DNA of 64,000 nucleotides from Rhizophagus irregularis (Eukaryota; Glomeromycota; Glomeromycetes; Glomerales; Glomeraceae): NCBI RefSeq assembly GCF_026210795.1, contig NC_089451.1, positions 248,001 to 312,000 of the forward strand, read 5' to 3'. Shown piece by piece: positions 47,148 to 58,701 of this stretch (position 1 is its first letter; each line of letters starts with the position of its first letter). The notes under the pieces were generated by a model. It saw only the letters and a program-made list of their open reading frames with translations, ran no database searches and was not told where the DNA came from. The position numbers and the translations under genes were made by a program.

Positions 47148-48480
47148 AAGTTTAGTCTAGGTCTGAACTATTATAAATATCAAATCATTAGTTAAATATT
47201 GTCACGTCAAAAGAATTTAATAAAACTGGAAGAAGTAGGGTACATGGAAAAGCGAGGATATATACTGTACACCAGATATACCCAAAAGTAAAAAATTTTT
47301 AAAAAATAAAGTATTAAACGGTAAAATAGGTAAAGCAGTTGAAACTTGAAAGTTTTTTTTTGTAGCAATACGAAATATATCTCATAAAAGATGAATTCAA
47401 AGTCTAAGTTTTTAAAAATTCATTTGTCAAATAAAAAAAAAAATTATTTTTTATTTATTAACTATTATTTTTTTTGAAAAATAAAATTTCTGTAGTATGA
47501 ACCCATTTTTGTCATTTTTGTAAAATGAATTACGCATGAAATTTTTAAAAAAATCTCCAAATAATCAAATATTTTTTAAATATTTTTTAAAAATAAATAT
47601 AAATATCGATAACTAATTATTTTATTTTCTTCCATTGTAATTTTGTATTATCATTAATTTCATTATCATAATTATATTGATTATACTTAAAATGGATAAT
47701 AATACGATGATCGTATGCATTATATTCGCTATAACAATAATGATTCTATACATAATAAATGCTATAGTGGCATTATGTGCGATTTATAAAAATGCCAGAT
47801 ATAAAAATTCTATTAACTGGAATTCACCTATTTTAAATGATTTAGTATGCATTAACTTTAACACTGAAGTTAATTAAGTAATTATTTTTTTTTTTACCAA
47901 TGTCTTGTTATCCGTTATCATCATACTAATAAATATTTTATTAATAGTTAGTACCGTAATTAAAGCTCTTTTTTGTAATAAATTGTCCTTAGATAAAAAA
48001 AAAATTACTTATTTTATTTCTGACACAAAATTTTTTAAATTTTTTTATACTTATTTCTTTTTTTTCGCTTAATATTTTAGTATTTTTGCTTTGAAATGTA
48101 TATTATTCTTTAAGTTTTGAAGAAGACTTTTCTATGTAACACATTATAAAATTATCTTTTTATTACAATTATTAAATTACTGTTAAATTTCTAAAATTAC
48201 AACTTATTATTATTATACAAGTATTTTTTTGTGAAAATTTTTCTGATAAAAATGCTAATAAAATTTGTAAGTCACGTTACCGAAATTTTTTGGTCGTTCT
48301 GTTTTTAAATTTTAATAATGTCAGATTTAAATTTGTATTTTTAAAAAAATAAATTAAATTTTATATTTTATGCAAACTAAAAACATTAAAATTTTGAGAA
48401 CCTTATTAGCATTACAAAAGGTACTACAGTATATTACTTTATTATATTGTGTAGTGTGTGAGAGATATAGTCAATAAATA
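47148..48480 (+). repeat. Tandem duplication, copy 1 (with microprotein gene)
   Basis: From AGGTCTGAACTATTATAAAT near 47160, through GGAAGAAGTAGGGTACATGG, the microprotein gene and a block ending TTAGCATTACAAAAGGTAC, this segment repeats at 50252-51830 with small indels. The offset is about 3.1 kb. Confidence 0.85.
47692..47877 (+). CDS. Membrane microprotein, copy 1 (61 aa)
   Basis: MDNNTMIVCIIFAITIMILY begins a 61-residue protein. One hydrophobic helix (about residues 7-34) is followed by a short polar C-terminus with IYKNARYKNS and a Cys near the end. It is a likely single-pass membrane protein or signal anchor. Copy 2 at 50758 differs at one residue (Ala/Thr) and a shorter relative is at 52376. 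It is not recognised as any known family. Confidence 0.5.
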   Translation: MDNNTMIVCIIFAITIMILYIINAIVALCAIYKNARYKNSINWNSPILNDLVCINFNTEVN

Positions 48481-48714
48481 AAATTAAAAAAATTAACTTT
48501 CACGTATAATCGATATAAACTTTCAATCACTTCACCTATTTTTACCCGTCATGCCAAAATTAAAAATCGTAATTTTATGGCGTAATTTTTTTTATTATAC
48601 TATGATTAAATATAATGACTAGAATAACCGTTCTTCTTAAAGTAAAATAAATAAAAAATAAAAATAAATGATTAAATATAATGATTGTTTACCAGAATTT
48701 ACTAATATCTGTAT

Positions 48715-48985
48715 AATTAAAAAAAAAATTTGTGTATCGTTTAGATTATCACTATATAATTAAAAAATTTTGTGTGTAACCGTATCGTTTAGATTACTCT
48801 ATATAATTAAAAAAGTTTTGTTGTATTTCACGGGCGGATTGTATAAAAAAAAATTTTTTTAAATAATAATAATAAAAATAAAAATAATAAGAATAATAAA
48901 ATCGTTATCGTGTGTACACAAATTTTTTTAATTATATGGAGGTAATCTAAAGTCTAAACGTAATCTAAACGATACGGTTTTATTA
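48715..48985. repeat. Inverted-repeat element with CCGTATCGTTTAGATTA arms
   Basis: AACCGTATCGTTTAGATTAC followed by CTATATAATTAAAAAA on the left is mirrored at the right by TAATCTAAACGATACGG. A second, similar element lies at about 49430-49682. Boxes containing TTTTGAGAACCTTATTAGCA near 48390, 49105, 50095 and (interrupted) 51535 flank them. Confidence 0.6.
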
Positions 48986-49429
48986 ATTTTTGTATTTTAA
49001 AAATAAATTTAATTTTCATTTTAAAGTAAAATAAATTTTGTTTTAATAATAAATTTAATTTAGCTCTATCATTAAATAAGCAACTTCAGAACTTGCATAC
49101 TAAAACATTAAAAATTTTGAGAACCTTATTAGCATTACAAAAGGTATTTATTACATTGTGTAGTGTGTGTGTGAAATATAGTAGTCAATAAATAAAATGA
49201 AATTTTTTGATTTTGACAAATAAATATATTAAAGAATTTGTTATCTCGTATTGCTACAATAAAAAAATAATTGATTTTCGCGTATAAACGATATAAACTT
49301 TACCTATACCCTAACCGTGCCAAAATTAAAAAACGTGATCTTATGCCGATCGATTAAAAAGAAGAGTATAATTAAACATAATGATTTTGATTTTTTTCAT
49401 TTTTTTGTAATTAATATCTATATAATTAA

Positions 49430-49682
49430 AAAAAATTTGCGCGTGATCGTATCGTTTAGATTACCTCTATATAATTAAAAAAATTTGTGTGTAACCGTAT
49501 CGTTTAGATCTACCTCTATAATTAAAAAAATTTTATTCCTTCGTATCGTATGTATAAAAAAAAAATTTTTTTTTTATATTATTAAATAATAATAAAATAA
49601 TAATAATAATAATAAAATCGTTATCATGTGTACACAATTATATAGAAGTAATCTAAAGTCTAAACGTAATCTAAACGATACG
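49430..49682. repeat. Second inverted-repeat element of the same type
   Basis: It has the same arms (GTATCGTTTAGATTACCTCT and TAATCTAAACGATACG) and the same TGTGTACACAA core as the element at 48715-48985. Its right border is split by the insertion at 49683-49950. Confidence 0.6.
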
Positions 49683-49950
49683 TTTTTTTTTTTTTTAATA
49701 ATTAATCTTTATTAATATTGTGATAATTATATAAAACAACCTATCACAATTTAGACGCTATACATCCGCTAATAAAGTAACTAACCCATAACTTTTCACA
49801 AAAATAAAACACACAAAAATAACATAATACATATCAAAAATTTTACAATAAACGAAAATAAACTAACTAAATCTACCGACTAAAAACTAACTTTAGCCAC
49901 ATTATAATTTTAATTTAAACCTTTTTAATTAAAATTTAGGCCAAAAAACT
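49683..49950 (-). mobile_element. Poly(A)-tailed short retro-insertion, 268 bp
   Basis: Comparison with the paralogous segment at ~48970 shows extra DNA here. It begins with a run of 14 T (a poly(A) tail on the minus strand) and lies between two ATACG copies (49678-49682 and 49951-49955). No ORF is present. It is a SINE or a 5'-truncated LINE end. Confidence 0.55.
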
Positions 49951-50757
49951 ATACGGTTTTATTAATTTTGTATTTTAAAAATAAATTTAATTTTGCATTT
50001 TAAAATAAATTAAATTTTGTTTTAAAAATAAATTTAATTTAGCTCCATCATTAAATAAGCAACTTCAGAACTTGCAAACTAAACATTAAAAATTTTGAGA
50101 ACCTTATTAGCATTACAAAAGGTACTATTACTTTATTATATCGTGTGTGTGTGAAATATAGTAGTCAATAAATAAAATTAAATTTTTTTGATTTTGACAA
50201 ATAAATATATTAAAGAATTTGTTATCTCTATTATTACTACAAAAAAAAATTAAGTTTAAGTCTAGGCCTGAACTATTATAAATATAATCATTGGTTATAT
50301 ATAATAATATTTCTGTCAAGTCAAAAGAATTTAATAAAACTGGAAGAAGTAGAGTACATGGAAAAGCGAGGATATATACTGTACACCAGATATACCCAAA
50401 AAGTAAAAAATTTTTAAAAAATAAAGTATTAACCGGTAAAATAGGTAAAGTAGTTGAAACTTGAAAGTTTTTTTTTGTAGCAATACGAAATATATCTCAT
50501 AAAAGATGAATTCAAAGTCTAAGTTTTTAAAAATTCATTTGTCAAAATAAAATAAAAATTATTTTTTATTTATTAACTATTATTGTCATTTTTGTAAAAT
50601 GAATTACGCATGAAATTTTTAAAAAAATCTCCAAAAAATCAAATATTTTTTAAATATTTTTTAAAAATAAATATAAATATCGATAACTAATTATTTTATT
50701 TTCTTCCATTGTAATTTTGTATTATCATTAATTTCATTATCATAATTTATACTTAAA

Positions 50758-50943
50758 ATGGATAATAATACGATGATCGTATGCATTATATTCGCTATAA
50801 CAATAATGATTCTATACATAATAAATGCTATAGTGACATTATGTGCGATTTATAAAAATGCCAGATATAAAAATTCTATTAACTGGAATTCACCTATTTT
50901 AAATGATTTAGTATGCATTAACTTTAACACTGAAGTTAATTAA
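50758..50943 (+). CDS. Membrane microprotein, copy 2 (61 aa)
   Basis: It is the same as the product at 47692 except for one Ala-to-Thr change in the helix. The coding DNA of 186 bp differs at a single base, while the flanking duplicated DNA carries several indels. The helix is at residues 7-34 and the end is NFNTEVN. It is probably a single-pass membrane peptide of unknown role. Confidence 0.5.
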   Translation: MDNNTMIVCIIFAITIMILYIINAIVTLCAIYKNARYKNSINWNSPILNDLVCINFNTEVN

Positions 50944-51592
50944 GTAATTATTTTTTTTTTACCAATGTCTTGTTATCCGTTATCATCATACTAATAAATA
51001 TTTTATTAATAGTTAGTACCGTAATTAATTGTAATAAATTGTCCTTAGATAAAAAAAAATTACTTATTTTATTTCTGACACAAAATTTTTTAAATTTTTT
51101 TATACTTATTTCTTTTTTTTCGCTTAATATTTTAGTATTTTTGCTTTGAAATGTATATTATTCTTTAAGTTTTGAAGAAGACTTTTCTATGTAACACATT
51201 ATAAATTATCTTTTTATTACAATTATTAAATTACTGCAGGATTTCTAAAATTACAACTTATTATTATACGATATTTTTTTGCGAAATTTTTACTAAGATA
51301 AAAATTCTAATAAAATTTGTTAGGTCACATTACCGAAATTTTTTGGTGAATAGTATTTTTCTGTTTTTAAATTTTATTAATAACGTAGATCGGTCCATAT
51401 GAAAAATGTCGGATTTTTTATTTTAATTTTTGTATCTTAAAAATAATAAAAATTTTGTATTTTTAAAAATAAATTTAACTTAGTTCCATCATTAAATAAG
51501 CAACTTCAGAACTTGCAAACTAAAACATTAAAAAATTTTGAGAAACTTATTAGCATCATTACAAAATTAGTATATTACTTTATTATATTACG

Positions 51593-51786
51593 CAGGTCAA
51601 AGAGATATGGTTTACACGAAGTTTATACTATTAAATTTGGTGGAAACTTGTTCAATTTCCAAGGTATACGTCAGATTTTAATGAAGTTTCCAGTTTTTGT
51701 GAAAATGATATGGAAATATTATGCAAATTGGACAAGTTTCAATCACGTACACCAAGGTTTAGTGAAAACCATACCACTTCGACCAG
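51593..51786. mobile_element. MITE with CAGGTCAAAG / CTGGTCGAAG ends, 194 bp
   Basis: The left end CAGGTCAAAGAGATATGGTT and the reverse-complemented right end CTGGTCGAAGTGGTATGGTT are imperfect inverted repeats. TATTACG/TATTATG flank it. The other copies of this duplicated block lack the segment, which shows it is an insertion. Confidence 0.7.
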
Positions 51787-52375
51787 TATTATGTAGTGTG
51801 TGTGAGATATAATATATAATAGTTAATAAATAAAACTAATTTTTTTTAATGAATATATTAAAAACTTTTGTTATCTCGTAATTCTACAAAAAAAAATAAT
51901 TAATTTTCACTTACTGTATAAGCGATATAAAACTTTATAGATCTTATATGCCGATCAACCAATAGGTTTAATGATATATTAAATAAAATTACTATGAACC
52001 CATTTTTGTAATAAATAATAAATAATGAATTTTTTTTCAGTTGAAATTTCATTAAAATTTCCTTATATTTTTATATATAAGCGCTTGAAAAAAAATGGTT
52101 AAGATATTATCAAATTATCAAATTTTGAAAAAGACTTTTCTATATCACATAAATTACAATTATTCAATTATTAATTAGATTATCAAATTATCAAAAAAAA
52201 AAAATAAAATTCGTTGTCACGTTACCAAAAATTTTTTGGTATGTTTTTGAAGTATTTCTGTTTTTTAATTTTTAATTAATTTAATTTTAAGTAAATAATT
52301 TTATACAGAAACTTTAAAGAGAGAGGTTAACCCAATACCTTTTATTTGAAAAAAAAAAATTATAATATATTCAAA

Positions 52376-52537
52376 ATGGATAGGAATACGATGTTAGTAT
52401 GCATGTCTATTATAATGATCTCATGCACTACATGTATACTTTATGCGATTTATAAGAATACAAGTATGATAATTTCTATTGAAGAATTACATAATGATTT
52501 ATTTACTTTAAAGGGATTATATTTTAAAATTAATTAA
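52376..52537 (+). CDS. Membrane microprotein, divergent copy 3 (53 aa)
   Basis: It starts MDRNTMLVCMSIIMISCTTC and keeps the MD-NTM-VC start and the C-x-LYAIYKN segment of the other two copies. The C-terminus differs (SIEELHNDLF) and it is shorter. A hydrophobic helix spans about residues 6-25. The order suggests an older duplication. Confidence 0.45.
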   Translation: MDRNTMLVCMSIIMISCTTCILYAIYKNTSMIISIEELHNDLFTLKGLYFKIN

Positions 52538-53113
52538 ATAATTATTATTATTATTATTATTATTTTTACTAATGCTTGTTATCATCATATTAATAAAAAT
52601 AAAGTATAACATATAAATGATCACGCTCTGCCAATTATTTTTAATGTGCCAATCATATTCTTTGCATGCTTATAAACGTGATTTGACGTTCAATAGCTAA
52701 CCATTTTTTTTAATAATATTTATTATCAAAATTCCATATATCCACCCAAAATTGAAACATTGAAAAAAAAAAAACTATCAGTTTGTTCATATTTTGAAAA
52801 TTTATTTAATAATAATTTATAATTTAATAATTTTATATACAATTATTTTTTTTTAAACAATTAATTTTTAATATAATAATTGTACTGTATATGCGCAATC
52901 TTTTGAAAAGTGGTTAATTGTTAGTGGTCGATTTTTAGTGTGTATTGCAATTAATAATTTAATTTTGATAGGTTCAACTCTAAAGTATAAATGCAATATG
53001 CCGATCACACCAAAAAGTATAATTAAACCACCAATTTTCTGTAAAGAAACCACCTTTCTTTCTCTTTACAACAATTAAAACTTAAAAATCGAACCAAATC
53101 TAACTTTATAACA
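52538..53113. other. AT-rich spacer
   Basis: It opens with an ATT trinucleotide run (about 52541-52566). No gene or element end is recognised. Confidence 0.4.
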
Positions 53114-53797
53114 ATGAGTAACCCGACAAACCGTTTTAATAAATCATCATCATCATATTCGCCAGAAATTGATGATATACCAGACGATGAAAAAATGCGT
53201 TTAATAAAAGAGTCTGGTATATTTAAAACACTTAATCAAGTAGAAACAGAACGTCAAGAGCGAAGTTCTGTAGCAGAAGAGGCTGATGATCCTTTTGCTC
53301 ATGGTCCAATATTTAAAGCTTTTATTTACACTATACCACTTTGTTCTGTTTATTCTGTAATGGATATTTTAGTACATAGACAGTATAATGAGGATGTTTC
53401 CTTTTTACCATTTTCTGTTAGAGTATTGAAAATGGCTCCAAGTAAGTCCCGTCGTTAAAATATTACGATATTTTTTAACTAGAAATTGATATTTTTTTTT
53501 ACTAATAAATTAATGAATTTATTTATCTTTTTAGTTTTATGGTTTTTTGTTTATTATACAAATAAAAACGTAAATAAAACATGGATGCAAGCATTTATGT
53601 TTTTAGGTTCTATAGCATCTGGATCTTACATGATTTATATTTTTAATAAAAGTCCTTATTCTGGTGTAATGCGTAAATGTCCCCCTATTTCAACTTTATG
53701 GATTTATTTTGTTCTTCAACTTAATTTATTACCTTCCGCTCTCAGTTTGGTTTTTGTTTTTCTATTCTTTTGGATTGGTGGTTTTAAATTAAGTTAA
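53114..53797 (+). CDS. Conserved-looking multi-pass membrane protein
   Basis: Two exons (53114-53441, 53535-53797) give 196 residues. The first ~70 residues are polar and acidic (DDIPDDEKMRLIKESGIF). Four hydrophobic stretches follow: FKAFIYTIPLCSVYSVMDIL, ILWFFVYYT, AFMFLGSIASGSYMIYIF, and the last, LSLVFVFLFFWIGGF. The GPIFKAFIYTIPLCSVY region followed by a HRQY motif resembles an uncharacterised fungal membrane protein family (DUF7719-like), but I am not sure of the assignment. The splice signals A|GTAAGT and TTTTAG|T are good. Function unknown. Confidence 0.75.
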
Positions 53798-54096
53798 TGT
53801 TTAGGTTAAAAAAAAAATATATAGAAAATACATAACTACTTAATATTTAAAAAAGTATTTTTAGAATATATAAATTTTATTTAATTTATTATAGCTATTT
53901 TTTTTTTTTATTTTACTAACAATAAAAAGTCTATATTTAGATAAAGAATACTAAATAAATATATTATTCAAAAATAAAAATTTGTAATAACTACAGTACC
54001 CTAGTATTAATTATTTAATTCTGTTTATATTAATGAAATCTGTCTATAAAATTAAAACTACAAATGTATAATAATAATGATTAAAATAAAATTAGC

Positions 54097-57000
54097 TTAA
54101 TATTTACCAAACTTTTCAAAAAGTTTAGATTTAGGTTTTGATGAACTTGTTGATGATGATGAACCAGCCGAAGATGGTTTTTGAAGATTAGCATATTGTT
54201 GATTTGGTTGATTTGGTGGTATTCCATAGCCATATGGAGTTTGAGCTTGTGTTTGATAGCTTGGTTGTCCTTGGGGATATCCAGAAGGTGAATATCCTTG
54301 TTGATATCCACCATATCCACCACTAGAATATCCTTGTTGTGGAGGTGGAAGTGGAGGAGTTGATTGTTGTTGTCCGTATCCACCCGGTCCACCTGGGTAA
54401 TATCTATTTTGTTGTTGTTGCTGCGATTGCGGTTGCGGTTGAATATAATAATTTGGTGCATTATCCGGTTTTGGTGGTAATCCTTGACGAGGTGGTAATT
54501 GTGGTGGGGTAGATTGCAATTGAGGTTGTTGCAATTGAGGTTGTTGAAATTGAGGCTGCACTGGAGGTTGCGCGTATCCTCTCGTTCGAAGAACTTTCAA
54601 ATCATCAACAAATTGTTGAGGTGTAATGATATGTGTCGATCCTATAATGACAATTTGTTAATATTATATATTGTAAAAAAATAAATTAATGAATAATTAA
54701 TTACTCACCAATAACGACATCTTTTTTCAATTTTTCATTTTCACTAATCTCGTAAGCGCTACGAAGTTCAGAATATGTAACTCCACCAGCAACGAAAACT
54801 ATTATCCTTCCTACTCGATTTTCAACCTAGAGAATTAATAATTTTTAATATTGAAAACTGTATATAGTGATAATATAAACTATTATATGTTATATTTACC
54901 GCCTGGCCTTTTTTATACCATCCAGCTCTTGCGCTTCTTAAAGATACAGGACCTTGTTGTGTTCCTTTTGAACCATCAGGATCTCCTGTTGGATCTTTTG
55001 TATATGGATACGCAGTGTGATCTATTTGGCCATTAATATGACTCTAACAAAGGATGAAAATATCTTGAATCAATAAAAATAAATAAAAAAAAGATTAAAA
55101 ATGACAATAATTTTAATTTATAATTTTTACCTCTATAACGAGCTTTAGTCTTGGAATATAACGGGAAATTTCATATTGAATATCATCACTTGGTTTTTGT
55201 CGATATTTCTTATTCTTTTTAATGTTCTTTGAAGCCTAATAATAATTAATTAATAATCAATTACTTATTAAATAATACTTTCAAATAATTAATAAAAAAA
55301 AAAAAATAATACACACTCTAAGCAATTTGATTCCAAATAACGTCAAATTATTCAAAGCATCATTCTCCTCTAATGTAATTCTTGCATGAGCAAGCAATTT
55401 ACGTCTATCCTCTTCAAGAATACCATTCTTATACATAATATATAACATAAGCATTCTAGTCTTATTTAACGAACTGTTATAATATTAAAGAATGGTTAAT
55501 AAGTTACAGATCCCGTTAAAAGAGAATAATTTCATTAAAAGATAAGAGTAAAATTACCTCACAACAGGATTATCTAATAGTGGGACCATATCTTCAACCA
55601 AGGTTTTTGGGTGTGCACCATCGGCTGTATGTCCTGTAGCGCAATTCTATTCCCCAAAAATTGATTAGTATAAATAATACCTTACACTTTTAATTTTGTT
55701 AATATTATTCACCTGTTCCATTGTTGCTGTTTCTGCAAGTCTTTCTCTCTCAAACAAAGACATACATTCTTGTGCAATATTTAAATGTACGGAAAACTTT
55801 TCTTTCATATTTTGAAACTGTGGTAAGGTTGCCAACATTTTTTTCATATCATTCAAATTAACAGCTTTATCTCTGAGATGGTGAAGTTGTTTAGAGAAAG
55901 GAAAAAAAAAAGAATAAGAAAATAATTTCCTAAAAAAAACCTACTTTTCAGCGAACCCCTGATTGTCGGTTAAAAACTCATTAAAATCTTTCATAAGCTT
56001 ATCAATACAATCCTTCATATGTTTATGTCGAATTTCAACCCAAATTTTATCAGATTCATCAAGTATAGCTTCTTTTGTTGCTTGAGTACCATCTTCACCA
56101 GTATAGTTATACTCATACTTATGACCATTTTCAATTGGCAAAAGATCATTAGCCATTGCTTGATAGGTAAATTCGTGTAAAAATGGAGCATACATATCAA
56201 TAGTCCTGTCCACAATAAATAAAATACCACGTGGACGTGGAGAATCTTGTGGCTATAAATAAATTTTTTTTTTTTTAAAAAAAAAAAGATCATGTATATA
56301 ATGAATTGATAAGACCAAATATCAAATTATATTTACGGGAAATCCTGGGTTTAGCCTGACATAAGAATCCAATTCATTTTGAACTAACATTGCCAATTTA
56401 TAAGGTAGAGCTTTTGTAGCATGATCAGAATCGAGAGATCTTTGATAACGAATCAATGGATTTTCGCCCATGGAAATACATACAGAAAGAAGCTATTAGA
56501 TAACAAAATAAATTTTAGTATAAATTATATAATTAATCATAATTTATGCTTATAATTACTTTTTTAGCAATTATCCTTAATTCATTATCAAATTCTGTAT
56601 CCGCAGGTGAATATAATTTGAAAAAACTTGAAGGTGATTCGAATGAATAAACATGTGCTTCCTTAGCTATAAAATTAAACAATACATTAATTTAACCATA
56701 TTCGAACTATAGTATATAATATATTAAAAGTAAATGATAAATTTATAACATACCATGAAACTCGATAAAGAGATCATGACGTTGTCTCATATATTCTTTC
56801 GGTAATGAGCTGTCTACCATGTGAAGTAATCGATCATCGGGTCCTGAGATATTTAATTAAGTTAATATTCGAAAATGAAAAATAGATCACCTAAGAAACT
56901 AAATTTCCTTACTTGACGTAAAAAATAAATGAACACCAGCGTATAACGGTCCGTTTTTACGATCTTCGATCACTTTATTGATAGATTCGTAAGTTGGAGT

Positions 57001-57374
57001 AATTATATAGACAGCATCAAGTGATTGATAAGCTTGACGGGGTTTTTCAAGATTTTCTACCACTTTATAAAGAACAAAAGATTTCATTTGTTTGTTAATC
57101 AAAATTTTTTTATTTGGAATATAAGTGAATCGGTTGCGACTTACAAGTTACTTTCTCTTCGAGAATGTCAAACATCTTACAAGCAGACTCTATGATCTTT
57201 AATGATGCTTCATCTACCACCACAACCTTCCAGCCTCCAGGAGGTTGAACAGATCTTATAGCATCGAGGATACCTTAAATAAAAAGTTTGATGTCAAAAA
57301 ATCACTTTTTCCACAAAAAAAATAGAGTTAAAAAACATACGTATTTTAAGGATTTCGTGAAGAGCGATAGTCAT
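54097..57374 (-). CDS. SEC1: Sec1/Munc18 protein for exocytic SNARE fusion
   Basis: Fourteen exons (57374-57341, 57273-57145, 57062-56913, 56843-56754, 56666-56560, 56492-56337, 56252-55945, 55872-55713, 55646-55558, 55473-55317, 55235-55131, 55043-54900, 54826-54709, 54641-54097) give 763 residues. SM proteins clasp syntaxin and guide SNARE assembly at the plasma membrane. Signatures are MTIALHEILK, LEKPRQAYQSLDAVYIITPT, FFTSRPDDRLL, LFIVDRTIDMYAPFLHEFTY, GHTADGAHPKTLVEDMV, and the C-terminal GRIIVFVAGGVTYSELR. After residue ~600 a ~150-residue tail rich in Pro, Gln, Gly and Tyr follows and ends KLFEKFGKY. Such a tail is longer than in animal Munc18. Confidence 0.94.
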
Positions 57375-58701
57375 ATTAGTGCTTCCTTTATCGTTTAAGC
57401 GAAACGGCTTTACGAAAGCTTAACGATACTAAAAAAATCTTATGAAATAAATTGTGTAAACTAAGGAACAATATGGGCAAATGGCTGTAAACTTGTCACG
57501 ACATAACGTTAATCTTTAATGGTTCAGTATTTTTTAGGTGGTACGGAACTGCGGATAATTTAATCTAGATCGTTCCATATTTTTCCAAGAATTTCTTTCA
57601 ATCCAATACTTGAAAAATTGTCAGAAAATATATAAATATGAGTCATTCAAAGGCGGATGTTCACTATTATTTTTCTTCTTCCTCACCGGTTATTAACATA
57701 TCACAACATGATAAAGTCTAGTGGAGTATTATTCATATGTGGGTTTACATGAATGTTATTGTAGTTGGACTGCCAAATAATAAAAGAAAGGAGAGGTGGA
57801 ATGTATGTAGATCCAATATATGCATTAGAAAAAAAGAATTTATTCGATCATATGAGAAACCAATTAATAATCTTCAGGTCGGAAAATGTAGATGAGATAT
57901 GCTGTATAAGAAACCAGATTAATAATCTCTTCTCATTAATATGTTTTAATATGTAAGTTATTATTAATGTCCCACACTACTGGCATTTCGGCTATGGCAC
58001 TAATGGCAGCATAGCATCGCAACTCACTTTCGGCATTAAAGTTTTGGCATGATATATAACAGCGAATAAATCTATATACGGTAATAGGTTACGGTTTTTT
58101 ACGAACGAAAATATTAACCGATTAACCGTAAAAATTTTAGTCAGCAGTTTTTTAAAATACATTCACGTGATATAACTTGACTTTATACTGGCTATACCCA
58201 GTTAATATCTATCTATATATAATAATTAATGACGGAATATATCGACAATCGATTGTTATCCAATGTAATATTTTTCCCTATATAAAAATAGGTTAGAATA
58301 GATGATAACAAAAGTCATTTAATATTTTTTTTTTCTACTGCTTATTTCCTTGTGTAATACAAATGTATTATTCTCAGCCCTTTATGTTATGTTATTATTA
58401 CCTCATAAATAACATAAATAATTAAAATAACTACAAGTAATTTCTGGAATCATCGGTTAAAATTGCGTCACATACAGCCGGTATTTCTTAAAAAGGAAAA
58501 ATGATGATTTTGTTTACACATTAATATCGCCAATTATATATCAGATGACCGACCATACCTAACTGGTAATTTCTCGTAAGTTCCATGCCAATAATATAAT
58601 TACAAATATTCATTTTTATATAAATAGTCGCCGGCTACATTTTTTTAAAAATAAAAAATACTTTTCTTCTACACACATTTTATATTTTATTTTTTAAAAA
58701 A
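57375..58701. other. Intergenic region between SEC1 and the RING gene
   Basis: The two genes are divergent. A 63-codon ORF at 57765-57956 has no recognisable features. TATATAAAAATAGG near 58279 and ATATAAATAGTC near 58619 are possible TATA-like sites. A CACGTGATATA occurs at about 58164. Confidence 0.35.

Larger units (their letters stand above)
50252..51830 (+). repeat. Tandem duplication, copy 2 (with microprotein gene)
   Basis: It matches 47148-48480 with scattered indels. It is lengthened by a MITE at 51593-51786 and other small insertions. Confidence 0.85.

Noticed and set aside
57765-57956. 63-codon ORF between SEC1 and the RING gene
   Set aside because: No domain, no splice context and no similarity to anything recognised; likely chance.
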